DNA from: Cupriavidus taiwanensis | GTDB taxonomy: Bacteria; Pseudomonadota; Gammaproteobacteria; Burkholderiales; Burkholderiaceae | Direction of reading: 5' to 3' | Assembly: GCF_900250075.1 (NCBI RefSeq) | Contig: NZ_LT977070.1 | Span: forward strand, 3,240,380 to 3,304,379 | DNA: 64,000 nt | In this document: positions 1 to 9,668 of the stretch, one piece after another | Position numbering within the stretch: position 1 is the stretch's first letter | Layout of the letters: each line of letters starts with the position of its first letter | Notes under the pieces: model-generated | Seen by the model: the letters and a program-made list of their open reading frames with translations, nothing else | Told to the model about the DNA's origin: nothing | Databases searched by the model: none | Position numbers and translations under genes: made by a program

Positions 1-735
1 GCGCTCGGCCACCAGCGGCAGCGCCTCGGCGGCCTCCATGTTGGCGGCGTAGGCCGAGGTCGGGCAGTAGACGATGGCGTCTTCGCCGGTTTCGGCGATG
101 ACGTGGAACTCATGCGAGCCGGAACCGCCAATGGCGCCGTTGTCGGCGGCCACCGCACGGAATTCCAGCCCGAAGCGGCGGAAGATGCGCACGTAGGCGT
201 CGTACATGTTCTCGTACGACTTGCGCAGGCCGTCGGTGTCGCGGTCGAAGGAATAGGCGTCCTTCATGGTGAACTCGCGCCCGCGCATGATGCCGAAGCG
301 CGGCCGGCGCTCGTCGCGGAACTTGGTCTGGATCTGGTAGAAATTGACCGGCAGCTGCTTGTAGCTGCGGATTTCCGAGCGGGCGATATCGGTCACCACC
401 TCTTCGGAGGTGGGCTGCACCGCGAAGTCACGCTCATGGCGGTCCTTCAGGCGCAGCAACTCGGGGCCCATCTTGTCCCAGCGGCCGGTTTCCTGCCACA
501 GCTCGGCCGGCTGGATCACCGGCATCGACAGTTCCACCGCGCCGGCCCGGTTCATTTCCTCGCGCACGATGTTTTCCACCTTGCGGATCACGCGCAGCCC
601 GATCGGCATGTAGTTGTAGATGCCGGCACCCAGCTTCTTGATCATGCCGGCGCGCATCATCAGCTTGTGCGAAACGATTTCCGCGTCGGCGGGCGCTTCC
701 TTGAGGGTGGAAATGAAGAATTGCGAGGCTTTCAT
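1..735 (-). CDS. proS: Prolyl-tRNA synthetase, N-terminal part (gene runs off the window)
   Basis: ProS charges tRNA-Pro with proline in the cytoplasm. The reverse strand reads from ATG at 735 ([20 protein letters not shown]) to the window edge, about 245 residues of a protein usually near 570-580, so only the N-terminal catalytic part is present. Class II synthetase hallmarks are visible: the segment around [21 protein letters not shown] is motif 2, and [20 protein letters not shown] lies just before it. The bacterial-type insertion/editing domain begins near the window edge. The gene diverges from rppH. A tRNA-Pro gene lies 6 kb away but is not linked transcriptionally. Identification is secure; the C-terminus cannot be judged here. 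Confidence 0.96.
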   Translation of the reverse strand, partial: MKASQFFISTLKEAPADAEIVSHKLMMRAGMIKKLGAGIYNYMPIGLRVIRKVENIVREEMNRAGAVELSMPVIQPAELWQETGRWDKMGPELLRLKDRHERDFAVQPTSEEVVTDIARSEIRSYKQLPVNFYQIQTKFRDERRPRFGIMRGREFTMKDAYSFDRDTDGLRKSYENMYDAYVRIFRRFGLEFRAVAADNGAIGGSGSHEFHVIAETGEDAIVYCPTSAYAANMEAAEALPLVAER

Positions 736-890
736 CCGTAATTTCTCTCTGGGCCGCCGAGGTCGGAAAAATCCGTCCCGGCACAATCCGGGGGACCCGC
801 GGCGCTGAATTATGCGCACGCGCCTGAAACTGCCCTTCCGCTCGGGGAAAACCACCATCCCCCGGTCCGGGCCCGGCTGCGCGCTTCCTT

Positions 891-896
891 TATAAT
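891..896 (+). promoter_or_regulatory. Probable -10 box of the rppH promoter
   Basis: A perfect TATAAT stands 33 bases before the rppH start codon, which would put transcription initiation near 903. No convincing -35 hexamer is seen 16-18 bases upstream because that stretch is very GC-rich, so the element may need an activator. GAGGTG just before the ATG is the ribosome binding site. Confidence 0.5.
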
Positions 897-928
897 CAGC
901 GTAATTCTAAAGGATTCGAGGTGCAGTC

Positions 929-1612
929 ATGCTCGATCGTGAAGGCTTTCGCCCGAACGTCGGCATCATCCTCCTCAACGCAAGAAACGAGGTTTTCTGG
1001 GGCAAGCGAATCGGCGAACACTCCTGGCAGTTCCCGCAAGGCGGCATCAAGTACGGCGAAACGCCGGAACAGGCCATGTACCGCGAACTGCATGAGGAAA
1101 TCGGCCTGCTTCCGGAGCACGTCAGGATCGTCGGTCGCACGCGCGACTGGCTGCGTTACGAGGTGCCGGACAAGTTCATCCGCCGCGAGATCCGCGGCCA
1201 CTACAAGGGCCAGAAACAAATCTGGTTCCTGCTGCGCATGGCCGGCAGGGACTGCGACATCCACCTGCGCGCCACCGAGCACCCTGAGTTCGATGCCTGG
1301 CGCTGGAGCCACTACTGGGTGCCGCTCGAGGCCGTGATCGAGTTCAAGCGCGATGTCTACCAGATGGCGCTGACGGAATTGTCACGCTTCCTGAACCGGC
1401 ACCCGCGCGTGCCGCTCAGCCCGTATGGCACGCACGGCAACCACGGTGCGCATGGCGTGCACGGGCGCCACGGCGGGCCGCGCGGACAGGCGCTGAGCCG
1501 GGCGCAGGCCGCCCAGCAGGCCGACGCCGACGGCAATGTCGAAGCCCCGGCCACGGCCGACTACGTTTCGCCGGCGACGCCGGTATCCACTACACGGAGC
1601 ACTGATGACTAG
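929..1612 (+). CDS. rppH: RNA pyrophosphohydrolase (Nudix) with His-Gly-rich C-terminal tail
   Basis: RppH removes pyrophosphate from the 5' triphosphate end of mRNAs, the step that triggers 5'-end-dependent RNA decay. The protein has 227 residues. Residues 1-155 match the RppH/NudH core, starting [17 protein letters not shown], with the Nudix box at about 38-60 (GG, then GET, then REL-EE-GL spacing of catalytic glutamates). The E. coli enzyme is about 176 residues, so about 60 extra residues follow the core here. They contain five consecutive x-His-Gly tripeptides at 168-182 and then an Ala/Gln-rich, probably disordered end. GAGGTG precedes the ATG at good distance. Its last 8 bases overlap the next gene, suggesting translational coupling. 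Confidence 0.95.
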   Translation: MLDREGFRPNVGIILLNARNEVFWGKRIGEHSWQFPQGGIKYGETPEQAMYRELHEEIGLLPEHVRIVGRTRDWLRYEVPDKFIRREIRGHYKGQKQIWFLLRMAGRDCDIHLRATEHPEFDAWRWSHYWVPLEAVIEFKRDVYQMALTELSRFLNRHPRVPLSPYGTHGNHGAHGVHGRHGGPRGQALSRAQAAQQADADGNVEAPATADYVSPATPVSTTRSTDD

Positions 1613-2186
1613 TTTGACCGGCGTGGGCCGCCGCGGCGGCCTGAGCGCGGCCGCATTGCTGCTTGCCGCGGCCAGCCTGGCCCTGGCCGGCTGCAAGACC
1701 ACCGGCAAGGAGATGGCCGAGGAAGAAAGCACCTGGAACAACCCGTTCGCGCCCAAGACCTTCGAGGAAGCCAAGGCCATGCTGCCGGCCTTGCCGCAGG
1801 AGGCCAACCTGATCCCGTTCTCGGTGGCGGGCACCGGCACGCTGTCGTTCGCGGTGGACAGCAAGTCGATCTCGGTGGGCAAGGACAACGTGGTGCGCTA
1901 CACCGTGGTCACCACCAGCCAGAGCGGCGCGCGCAACGTGACCTTCGAAGGCATGCGCTGCGACGCGTTCGAGCGCAAGCTGTACGCGACCCTGCCCCCG
2001 GGCGCCACCGAGTGGGTGCCCAACAGCAGCGACTACGGCGAGACCTGGCACCGCATGCAGGCCGGAGTGCGCAATGCCTACGCCGCCACGCTGGCGATCG
2101 ATTTCTTCTGCGAGGGCCGCACCGTGGCCGGCAAGCCCGCCGACATGGTGCTCGAGCTGCAATCGCGCGCGCCGCACAAGCGCTGA
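1605..2186 (+). CDS. CNP1-like family lipoprotein
   Basis: A 193-residue protein of the CNP1-like family, whose members are small secreted or envelope proteins of betaproteobacteria with no established biochemical role. The N-terminus is a lipoprotein signal: Arg-rich start, hydrophobic run of Ala/Leu, and lipobox LAGC with the acylated Cys at about residue 30. No catalytic motif is evident. I chose the ATG at 1605, which overlaps the rppH stop region by 8 bases and yields the signal peptide directly; longer in-frame reading upstream lies inside rppH. Co-transcription with rppH is likely, and both end at the hairpin terminator at 2206. Function unknown; family assignment is moderately sure. 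Confidence 0.8.
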   Translation: MTSLTGVGRRGGLSAAALLLAAASLALAGCKTTGKEMAEEESTWNNPFAPKTFEEAKAMLPALPQEANLIPFSVAGTGTLSFAVDSKSISVGKDNVVRYTVVTTSQSGARNVTFEGMRCDAFERKLYATLPPGATEWVPNSSDYGETWHRMQAGVRNAYAATLAIDFFCEGRTVAGKPADMVLELQSRAPHKR

Positions 2187-2205
2187 CGCAACCTGTGCAG
2201 GTGTA

Positions 2206-2248
2206 AAAAAACGGCGGGACTGCCTGGCAGTCCGGCCGTTTTTTTTGC
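2206..2248. terminator. Bidirectional rho-independent terminator (CNP1-like / proB)
   Basis: The arms aacggcgggactgcc and ggcagtccggccgtt form a GC-rich hairpin with one mismatch, flanked by a run of A on the left and eight T on the right. It can therefore stop transcription from both converging genes. Confidence 0.9.
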
Positions 2249-2257
2249 TCGCATCGA

Positions 2258-3376
2258 TCAGACCAGCACCAGGTTGTCGCGATGGATCAGCTCGGGCTCG
2301 TTCAGGTGGCCGAGCACGGATTCGATCTCGGACGACGGCTTGCGCGCGATCAGCCGCGATTCCGCGCTGGAATAGTTGGTGATGCCGCGCGCCACCTCCT
2401 TGCCTTGCGCATCGACACAGGCGATCACCTCGCCGCGGGCGAATTCGCCCTGCACTTCGACCACGCCGATCGGCAGCAGCGACTTGCCGCCGCTGGTCAG
2501 CTTCTCGACCGCGCCGTTGTCGATCACGACGCGGCCGCGCAGCTGCAGGTGGTCTGCCATCCATTGCTTGCGTGCCGTCAGCCGGCCGGTCGGCGCCAGC
2601 AGCTGGGTGCCGATCGCCTCGCCGGCGGCCAGGCGCTCCAGCACGTTGGCCTCGCGGCCGGAGGCGATGGTGGTATGCGCGCCCGACTTGGCCGCGCGCT
2701 TGGCCGCCAGGATCTTGGTCAGCATGCCGCCGCGGCCAATCGAGGTGCCGGCGCCGCCGGCCATGGCTTCCAGCTCGGGCGTGCCGGCCAGGGCTTCGTC
2801 GACGAACTGCGCAGCCGGGTCCTTGCGCGGATCGGCGGTGTACAGGCCTCGCTGGTCGGTCAGGATCACCAGCGCGTCGCCTTCGATCAGGTTGGTGACC
2901 AGCGCGCCGAGCGTGTCGTTGTCGCCGAACTTGATTTCGTCGGTGACCACGGTGTCGTTCTCGTTGATGATCGGCACCACACCGAGCGACAGCAGCGTCA
3001 GCAGCGTCGAGCGGGCGTTCAGGTAGCGCTCCCGGTCGGCCAGGTCGGCGTGGGTCAGCAGCACCTGCGCGGTGCGGATGCCATAGCGGCCGAACTGGCT
3101 TTCGTAGACCTGCGCCAGCCCCATCTGGCCGACCGCCGCGGCGGCCTGCAGCTCATGGATTTCCTTCGGGCGGCGCGCCCAGCCGAGCCGCTGCATGCCT
3201 TCGGCAATGGCGCCGGAACTGACCAGCACCACTTCCTTGCCGGCCACGCGCAGCTTGGCGATCTGGGCCGCCCAGCGGGCGATGGCGTCGTGGTCCAGCC
3301 CCTTGCCGTCGTTGGTGACCAGGCTGGAGCCGACTTTGACGACGATGCGCTTTGCCTGCGCGATGACCGATTGCAT
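2258..3376 (-). CDS. proB: Glutamate 5-kinase
   Basis: ProB phosphorylates L-glutamate to gamma-glutamyl phosphate, the first and feedback-controlled step of proline synthesis. The protein has 372 residues, the usual length for the two-domain form. The N-terminal amino-acid kinase domain shows [17 protein letters not shown] near residue 12, [20 protein letters not shown] near 150 and the [13 protein letters not shown] segment near 210. A PUA domain occupies the C-terminus (about 275-360). proA is not in this window. The gene lies 51 bases downstream of obgE, in the same direction, so it may be read as part of the rplU-rpmA-obgE-proB block past a partial terminator. Confidence 0.97.
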   Translation of the reverse strand: MQSVIAQAKRIVVKVGSSLVTNDGKGLDHDAIARWAAQIAKLRVAGKEVVLVSSGAIAEGMQRLGWARRPKEIHELQAAAAVGQMGLAQVYESQFGRYGIRTAQVLLTHADLADRERYLNARSTLLTLLSLGVVPIINENDTVVTDEIKFGDNDTLGALVTNLIEGDALVILTDQRGLYTADPRKDPAAQFVDEALAGTPELEAMAGGAGTSIGRGGMLTKILAAKRAAKSGAHTTIASGREANVLERLAAGEAIGTQLLAPTGRLTARKQWMADHLQLRGRVVIDNGAVEKLTSGGKSLLPIGVVEVQGEFARGEVIACVDAQGKEVARGITNYSSAESRLIARKPSSEIESVLGHLNEPELIHRDNLVLV

Positions 3377-3427
3377 GGTGGAAATCCTGTCTCCGGAGAT
3401 CGTTCGGAACCGCTGATTGTTTGTTGT

Positions 3428-4908
<1,481 letters not shown>

Positions 4909-4947
4909 GTCTTACTCCTGTCGCTTTACCGGATTACGCTCGATCGA

Positions 4948-5259
4948 TCAGGCAACGATCGCTTCGATGCGCAGTTCGGTGTAATTCTGACGATGGCCCT
5001 GACGCTTCTGGTAGTGCTTGCGACGGCGCATCTTGAAGATCTTCACCTTGTCGTGACGACCCTGGGAGATAACGGTAGCCTTGACGGAAGCCCCGCTCAC
5101 CAGCGGCGTACCAAACTTGATTTGGTCGCCGGCGCCCACTGCGAGCACCTGGTCGAGCGTGATTTCTGCGCCAATGTCTGCCGGTATCTGTTCTACTTTC
5201 AGTTTTTCGCCAGCAGCAACCTTGTATTGCTTGCCGCCGGTTTTTACGACCGCGTACAT
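4948..5259 (-). CDS. rplU: 50S ribosomal protein L21
   Basis: L21 binds 23S rRNA in the large subunit. The 103-residue protein starts [20 protein letters not shown] and ends with the basic [20 protein letters not shown] region, both typical. I chose ATG 5259, preceded by GAGAGG; 59 further codons are open upstream but lie in the untranslated leader and promoter. It is the first gene of the rplU-rpmA unit. Confidence 0.98.
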   Translation of the reverse strand: MYAVVKTGGKQYKVAAGEKLKVEQIPADIGAEITLDQVLAVGAGDQIKFGTPLVSGASVKATVISQGRHDKVKIFKMRRRKHYQKRQGHRQNYTELRIEAIVA

Positions 5260-5367
5260 TGTCGAACCTCTCGGATGTGAATAAAACGCCGAAACCGCGC
5301 GATGCGGCCCGGTTATCTCCCGCCGGCAAGGACCCGCAAGGCGAGCGACTACCGGAGGAAACCGGGA

Positions 5368-5396
5368 ATTGTAAACGAGATTGGGGAAAACCGCAA
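5368..5396 (-). promoter_or_regulatory. Sigma70-type promoter of rplU-rpmA-obgE
   Basis: On the minus strand, TTGCGG (5391-5396) and TACAAT (5368-5373) are separated by exactly 17 bases. Initiation near 5361 would give a leader of about 100 bases before rplU, long enough for autogenous control, though I cannot define a structure. Confidence 0.65.
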
Positions 5397-5455
5397 AGAA
5401 AACAGGCACATAGCCTGTGAGCGGCGCGCCCGGCACAATCGGGGGGCCGCTTCGC

Positions 5456-5551
5456 TCAGGTCAGATCGGCGAGCAGGAACCCCGCCAGTGCGGCAAACGC
5501 CACCCACCAAGCGGTGCGGCGCAGTTGGCGACGAGGTATGGGCTTGTCCAT
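5456..5551 (-). CDS. Possible 31-residue single-pass membrane peptide
   Basis: A short open frame on the minus strand encodes [20 protein letters not shown] followed by [11 protein letters not shown]. It has a strongly basic N-terminus and then one hydrophobic stretch long enough to cross the membrane, with the positive-inside pattern expected of a real small membrane protein. It lies alone between the divergent rplU and ispB promoters, and no clear ribosome binding site is seen. There is no family I recognise. It could equally be a chance frame in GC-rich DNA. Confidence 0.25.
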   Translation of the reverse strand: MDKPIPRRQLRRTAWWVAFAALAGFLLADLT

Positions 5552-5669
5552 GACCGGATTATAGTGGGACCAGCCACCAACGCCCGCTGCGCGCATACCC
5601 TGAGCCCATCGCCCGCCAGACAGCCCGTCAAACAATGCGGGGCATGCGTAGAACGCCGCCTGCATCGCA

Positions 5670-5675
5670 TATAAT
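5670..5675 (+). promoter_or_regulatory. -10 box of the ispB promoter
   Basis: A perfect TATAAT puts initiation near 5682. This excludes the in-frame ATG at 5635 as the ispB start, because it lies upstream of the transcript. The -35 position is weak. Confidence 0.6.
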
Positions 5676-5703
5676 CGTCCGGTTTTGCGTAACGGTGATC
5701 ATC

Positions 5704-6681
5704 TTGTCCCAGCCTTCCGCCACTGCCTTGCTTGCCCCGGTCGCTGCAGACATGCGCGCGGTCGATGCTGTTATCCGCCAGCGGCTGTCCTCTGAAGTCC
5801 CGCTGATCGAGCAGATCGGCGAATACATCATCGGTGCCGGCGGCAAGCGCCTGCGCCCGGTGATCCTGCTGCTGACGGCACGCGCGCTGGGCTACGACGG
5901 CAACCGTCACCATGAGCTGGCCGCCGTGGTGGAATTTATCCACACCGCCACCCTGCTGCACGACGATGTCGTCGACGAGTCCGAGCTGCGGCGCGGGCGC
6001 GACACCGCCAACGCGGTGTTCGGCAACGCCGCCAGCGTGCTGGTCGGGGACTTCCTCTACTCGCGCGCGTTCCAGATGATGGTCGATGCCGGCAGCATGC
6101 GCATCATGGAGATCCTCTCCAACGCGACCAACGTGATCGCCGAAGGCGAGGTGCTGCAGCTGCTGAACATGCACGACCCGGATGTCACCATCGAGCGCTA
6201 CCTGCAGGTGATCCGCTACAAGACCGCCAAGCTGTTCGAGGCCGCCGCGCAGCTGGGCGCCGTGCTGTCCGGCGCCGACGCGCAAATGGAAGAGGCGGCC
6301 GCCGAATACGGCCGCCGCATCGGCACCGCCTTCCAGCTGATCGACGACATGCTGGACTACACCGCCAGCGCCGAGCAGATGGGCAAGAACGCCGGCGACG
6401 ACCTGCGCGAAGGCAAGCCCACCCTGCCGCTGCTGCACCTGATGGAACATGGCACGGCCGAGCAGCGCCAACTGGCCCGCGACGCGATCGTGCAGGGCGG
6501 CACCGAGCATTTCGACGCGGTCTTTGCCGCGATCCATGCCAGCGGCGCGCTCGAGGTCACCTTCGAGGCCGCACGGCGCGAGGCTGAAGCCGCCGAGCAG
6601 GCAGCCCGGCAGTTCCCGCCGTCCGAACTGAAGGAAACCCTGATCCAGCTCTGCGCCTTCTCGCTGCAGCGGCAGTCCTGA
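5704..6681 (+). CDS. ispB: Octaprenyl diphosphate synthase (polyprenyl synthetase)
   Basis: IspB extends farnesyl diphosphate with isopentenyl units to make the C40 side chain of ubiquinone-8. The 325-residue product carries both aspartate-rich motifs, DDVVD in LLHDDVVDESELRRGR and DDMLD in QLIDDMLDYTASAEQMGKN, plus GGKRLRPVILLL near the start, all typical of long-chain trans-prenyltransferases. I chose the TTG at 5704: the preceding GGTGATC (5694-5700) matches the extended anti-Shine-Dalgarno complement at the right distance. The upstream GTG at 5695 is part of that site, and the ATG at 5635 precedes the promoter. coq7, another ubiquinone gene, is 36 kb away in this window. Confidence 0.93.
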   Translation: MSQPSATALLAPVAADMRAVDAVIRQRLSSEVPLIEQIGEYIIGAGGKRLRPVILLLTARALGYDGNRHHELAAVVEFIHTATLLHDDVVDESELRRGRDTANAVFGNAASVLVGDFLYSRAFQMMVDAGSMRIMEILSNATNVIAEGEVLQLLNMHDPDVTIERYLQVIRYKTAKLFEAAAQLGAVLSGADAQMEEAAAEYGRRIGTAFQLIDDMLDYTASAEQMGKNAGDDLREGKPTLPLLHLMEHGTAEQRQLARDAIVQGGTEHFDAVFAAIHASGALEVTFEAARREAEAAEQAARQFPPSELKETLIQLCAFSLQRQS

Positions 6682-6798
6682 GCCGGGAAGCGCGGCGGGA
6701 TGGGGGCGTTTTCCCCCACCCTCTTCCATTCCCAAAAAAACGCTGCTAAACTTACGTTCTTTGCTGCTGACGCCAAAACGTCTGCCGGCAGACCAAAT

Positions 6799-6875
6799 CG
6801 GGGTGTAGCTTAGCCTGGTAGAGCGCTACGTTCGGGACGTAGAGGCCGGAGGTTCGAATCCTCTCACCCCGACCA
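6799..6875 (+). tRNA. tRNA-Pro (anticodon CGG)
   Basis: A 77-base cloverleaf: acceptor CGGGGTG pairs with CACCCCG, followed by encoded ACCA. The anticodon stem is CTACG/CGTAG with loop TTCGGGA, so the anticodon is CGG (proline). The T arm contains GGTTCGAATCC. The gene is followed by its own hairpin terminator and then by the toxin-antitoxin pair on the opposite strand. Confidence 0.97.
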
Positions 6876-6884
6876 GATTTAAGA

Positions 6885-6918
6885 AGCCGAATCAACGAAA
6901 GTTGGTTCGGCTTTTTGT
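6885..6918 (+). terminator. Rho-independent terminator of tRNA-Pro
   Basis: agccgaatcaac pairs with gttggttcggct (one G-T wobble) across a GAAA loop, followed by TTTTTG. Confidence 0.9.
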
Positions 6919-6935
6919 CTTTCTACCCCTCCTCC

Positions 6936-7256
6936 TTAGCCCTTGATGGCTTTGCGCTGTCGCTTGAAAGCTTTCAGCTCGGCTACGGAGAAAAGCTGGC
7001 TGCGCCCGACTTCCGCCCGTGGAGCCACCTTGCCATCGCGCACCAGCCGGCGGAAGGTCGCCATCGAGATTTCGAGGTATTGGGCAGCCTCTGCCGCGGT
7101 GAAATCCTCCTCCGCGAGATGGCCGAAGACTTCCTCATGCGAGAAATTCTCATCACCAAAGGCCCGCTGCCCGATCAGTGTGAAAAACCTGACGCGCTCC
7201 CGCGGGGGCAACGCGCCGAGGGCATGCAGCAGGTCTTCAGCGGTCATCGTGTCCAT
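6936..7256 (-). CDS. Helix-turn-helix antitoxin of a type II toxin-antitoxin pair
   Basis: A 106-residue protein with an acidic N-terminal half and a C-terminal excisionase/MerR-like helix-turn-helix at about 50-95: FTAAEAAQYLEISMATFRRL, then a basic stretch ending in FSVAELKAFKRQRKAI. Such a domain lets an antitoxin bind its own operator while its other part masks the toxin. It is the second gene of a toxin-first pair, its first 20 bases overlapping the end of the RelE/ParE-like gene, as in HigBA-type modules. Starts at 7256 or 7247 are both possible. Base composition looks less GC-rich than the flanking genes. Antitoxin role is inferred from this context. Confidence 0.72.
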   Translation of the reverse strand: MDTMTAEDLLHALGALPPRERVRFFTLIGQRAFGDENFSHEEVFGHLAEEDFTAAEAAQYLEISMATFRRLVRDGKVAPRAEVGRSQLFSVAELKAFKRQRKAIKG

Positions 7257-7560
7257 TCTTTTCTGCCCTCAGGTATTTCTTGAGCTCGTCATAGAAGTTC
7301 TCATGCGAGCCGACCTTATAGAAATCGATCCATAGCACTTCAAGTGCCACGCCTTTCACGTTGAGCCGGTAGGCGATCAGGTATTCCTGCCGGTTGAACC
7401 TGAATTTGTGCACCCGGATGCCAGCCAAGTCCCCGACCTTCGCTTCCCCCAGGTCGGGCACGGCACAGAGCTCCTCGACCTCGTCTTCGATCGCCAGCTG
7501 CAGCGGCTTGTGTGCTTTCTTGACGAACTGAACGAAAGGCTTCTTGAAGTTTCGTCTCAT
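7237..7560 (-). CDS. RelE/ParE-superfamily toxin
   Basis: A 107-residue basic protein beginning MRRNFKKPFVQFVKKAHKPL. The central segment VHKFRFNRQEYLIAYRLN followed by LEVLWIDFYKVGSHENFYDE is typical of RelE/ParE-fold toxins (beta-sheet core, C-terminal strand). Family members either cleave mRNA on the ribosome or inhibit gyrase; the sequence alone does not settle which. It is the promoter-proximal gene, followed with a 20-base overlap by the helix-turn-helix antitoxin. A -10-like TAGAAT at 7584-7589 (minus strand) would start the mRNA near 7577. The cassette lies just downstream of tRNA-Pro, a common position for acquired DNA, although no att repeat was found. Confidence 0.72.
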   Translation of the reverse strand: MRRNFKKPFVQFVKKAHKPLQLAIEDEVEELCAVPDLGEAKVGDLAGIRVHKFRFNRQEYLIAYRLNVKGVALEVLWIDFYKVGSHENFYDELKKYLRAEKNGHDDR

Positions 7561-7879
7561 GCGACGTTATGCACTCACTTTTGATTCTATAACAGATCGG
7601 GCCACGCCGGGGCGCCGGCGAGCCACCATGCCGAGAAGCATGGCTGGCCAGCGACCACTGGGGATGGAGGCAATTCTCAAATTGCCGTCTTCCGTATTCG
7701 CCGCGCTGGCGACTGAGCCCCGCGCAAGTAGGGTTGCGCCGGTGTCGCGCAAACGCCAACACGTCCCGCCGTCGCCTTTACAAAAAGTGACCCCATCGGC
7801 AAACTGCCCCGATCCCTAGAAGCGGGCTCGTCTCGTCCTGCCTGTCCGCGGACACTGCTCCAACCACTGCGCACCTGCC
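7561..7879. other. Intergenic region between the toxin gene and pilB
   Basis: About 320 bases. The toxin end holds a minus-strand -10-like box (TAGAAT, 7584-7589) flanked by a short inverted pair, gttat at 7566 and ataac at 7589, a possible operator. The rest shows no gene I can support, no clear pilB promoter and no duplicate of the tRNA 3' end. Confidence 0.5.
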
Positions 7880-9604
7880 ATGACACTCGGACTTGCCCTG
7901 GCCCAGAGCCGGCGTATCGCGCCCGCCCTGCTTGCTCAGCTGGAGCAGGCCGCGCGTGAAAAGCAATCGCAGCTGATCGACGAGATCATCGGCAGCGGCA
8001 CCATGAGCGCGCATGACGTGGCGCTGTTCGCCGCGGACAAGTACCAGCTGCCGCTGCTCGATCTGGCCCAGTACAACCTGGCCAAGGTGCCGTCGGCGCT
8101 GGCCGGCAACCGTGAGTTCCACGCCCACCGGCTGCTGCCGCTGGGCCGGCGCGAGAACCGCCTGGTGCTGGCGCTGTCCGATCCGTCCAACCAGGCCGGC
8201 CTGGACGCGATCCGCGACAAGTACAAGCTGCCGGTCGAAGCCGTGGTGGTCGAGCACGACAAGCTGATGAAGCATGTGCGCGCCGCCGGCGAGGCGCTGG
8301 GCACGCTGAAGAACATCTCGCCGGTGCAGGCCGAGCGCAAGATGATCGAATACGATCCGGTCGCCGCCGCCGCCAACCCGCGCAACCGCACCACGGCCGA
8401 CAACATCGACGACGCCCCGGTGGTGCGCTTCCTGCAGAAGCTGCTGACCGAGGCCTTCCACCGCGGCGCCTCGGACCTGCACTTCGAACCGTTCGAAACC
8501 TTCTACCGCATCCGCTTCCGCGTCGATGGCGTGCTGCAGGAGGTCGCGCGTCCGCCGCTGGACATCCGCGACAAGATCGCGACCCGCATCAAGGTGCTGT
8601 CGCGGCTGGATATTTCTGAAAAGCGCGTGCCGCAGGACGGCCGCATGAAGCTGCTGATCGCGCTGCCCAAGGACAAGGACGCCAAGGAAACCGTCGAGAA
8701 GGCGGTGGACTTCCGCGTGTCGACGCTGCCCACGCTGTTCGGCGAAAAGATCGTGATGCGGATCCTGGAATCTTCGTCCGACAAGCTCGACATCGACCAG
8801 CTCGGCTATGAGCCCGAGCAGAAGGCGCTGCTGCTGGACGTGATCAAGCGCCCCTACGGCATGGTGCTGGTGACCGGTCCCACCGGCAGCGGCAAGACCG
8901 TGTCGCTGTACACCTTCCTGAACCTGCTGAACCAGGGCGACATCAATATTTCCACGGCCGAGGACCCGGCCGAAATCCAGCTGCCGGGCATCAACCAGGT
9001 CAACGTCAACGACAAGGCCGGGCTGACCTTCGCCACCGCACTGCGCTCGTTCCTGCGCCAGGATCCGGACATCATCATGGTCGGCGAAATCCGCGACCTG
9101 GAAACTGCCGACATTTCAATCAAGGCCGCGCAGACCGGCCACCTGGTGTTGTCGACGCTGCACACCAACGACGCGCCGACCACGCTGACGCGCCTGATGA
9201 ACATGGGCGTGGCCCCCTTCAATATCGCGTCGAGCGTGCTGATGATCACCGCGCAGCGACTGGCGCGGCGGCTGTGCAGCTGCAAGCGCGAGGGCGAGAT
9301 CCCGCGCGAGGCCTTGCTGGAAGCGGGCTTCCGCGAGCGCGACCTGGACGGCAGTTGGCTGCCTTACCATCCGGTCGGCTGCGAGCGCTGCAACGGCAGC
9401 GGCTACAAGGGCCGCTGCGGCATCTACCAGGTGATGCCGATCACCGAGGCCATGCAGGAAATCATCCTGGCGCACGGCACCGCGCTGCAGATTGCCGAGC
9501 AGGCGCGCAAGGACGGCGTGCTATCGTTGCGCGAAGCGGGGCTGCTGAAGGTCAGGCAGGGCGTCACGTCACTCGAAGAAGTGCTGGCGACCACGAACAC
9601 GTAG
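7880..9604 (+). CDS. pilB: Type IV pilus assembly ATPase PilB
   Basis: PilB is the hexameric cytoplasmic motor that drives pilin polymerisation into type IV pili. The 574-residue protein has an N-terminal GspE-type N domain (about 1-150) and a C-terminal secretion ATPase: Walker A GPTGSGKT at 333-340, Asp box around STAEDPAE, Walker B DPDIIMVGEIRD and His box AAQTGHLVLSTLHTN. Four cysteines in the C-terminal part (CSC and CERC about 40 residues apart) form the zinc site typical of the GspE/PilB group. The order pilB-pilC-pilD follows directly. No obvious Shine-Dalgarno precedes the ATG, but the encoded MTLGLALAQSRRI matches the family start. Confidence 0.95.
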   Translation: MTLGLALAQSRRIAPALLAQLEQAAREKQSQLIDEIIGSGTMSAHDVALFAADKYQLPLLDLAQYNLAKVPSALAGNREFHAHRLLPLGRRENRLVLALSDPSNQAGLDAIRDKYKLPVEAVVVEHDKLMKHVRAAGEALGTLKNISPVQAERKMIEYDPVAAAANPRNRTTADNIDDAPVVRFLQKLLTEAFHRGASDLHFEPFETFYRIRFRVDGVLQEVARPPLDIRDKIATRIKVLSRLDISEKRVPQDGRMKLLIALPKDKDAKETVEKAVDFRVSTLPTLFGEKIVMRILESSSDKLDIDQLGYEPEQKALLLDVIKRPYGMVLVTGPTGSGKTVSLYTFLNLLNQGDINISTAEDPAEIQLPGINQVNVNDKAGLTFATALRSFLRQDPDIIMVGEIRDLETADISIKAAQTGHLVLSTLHTNDAPTTLTRLMNMGVAPFNIASSVLMITAQRLARRLCSCKREGEIPREALLEAGFRERDLDGSWLPYHPVGCERCNGSGYKGRCGIYQVMPITEAMQEIILAHGTALQIAEQARKDGVLSLREAGLLKVRQGVTSLEEVLATTNT

Positions 9605-9668
9605 GCAAGCAGACACAACGTAAAGACAAGACGCACAACAAGCGTCATTTACATCGGGGGTCAATAAC

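Larger units (their letters stand above)
5260..5703. other. Intergenic region between rplU and ispB
   Basis: About 440 bases hold the rplU promoter and leader on the minus side, the ispB -10 box on the plus side and the doubtful 31-residue frame at 5456-5551. Nothing else is recognisable. Confidence 0.6.

Noticed and set aside
7740..7820. A stretch including aaaaagtgacccc before pilB that resembles ends of some IS elements
   Set aside because: No transposase remnant, no inverted partner and no target duplication could be found, so it is not called as an IS fragment.
6876..7879. Possible attachment-site repeat flanking the toxin-antitoxin cassette
   Set aside because: I looked for a second copy of the tRNA 3' end (gttcgaatcctctcacccc) downstream of the cassette and saw none, and there is no integrase.
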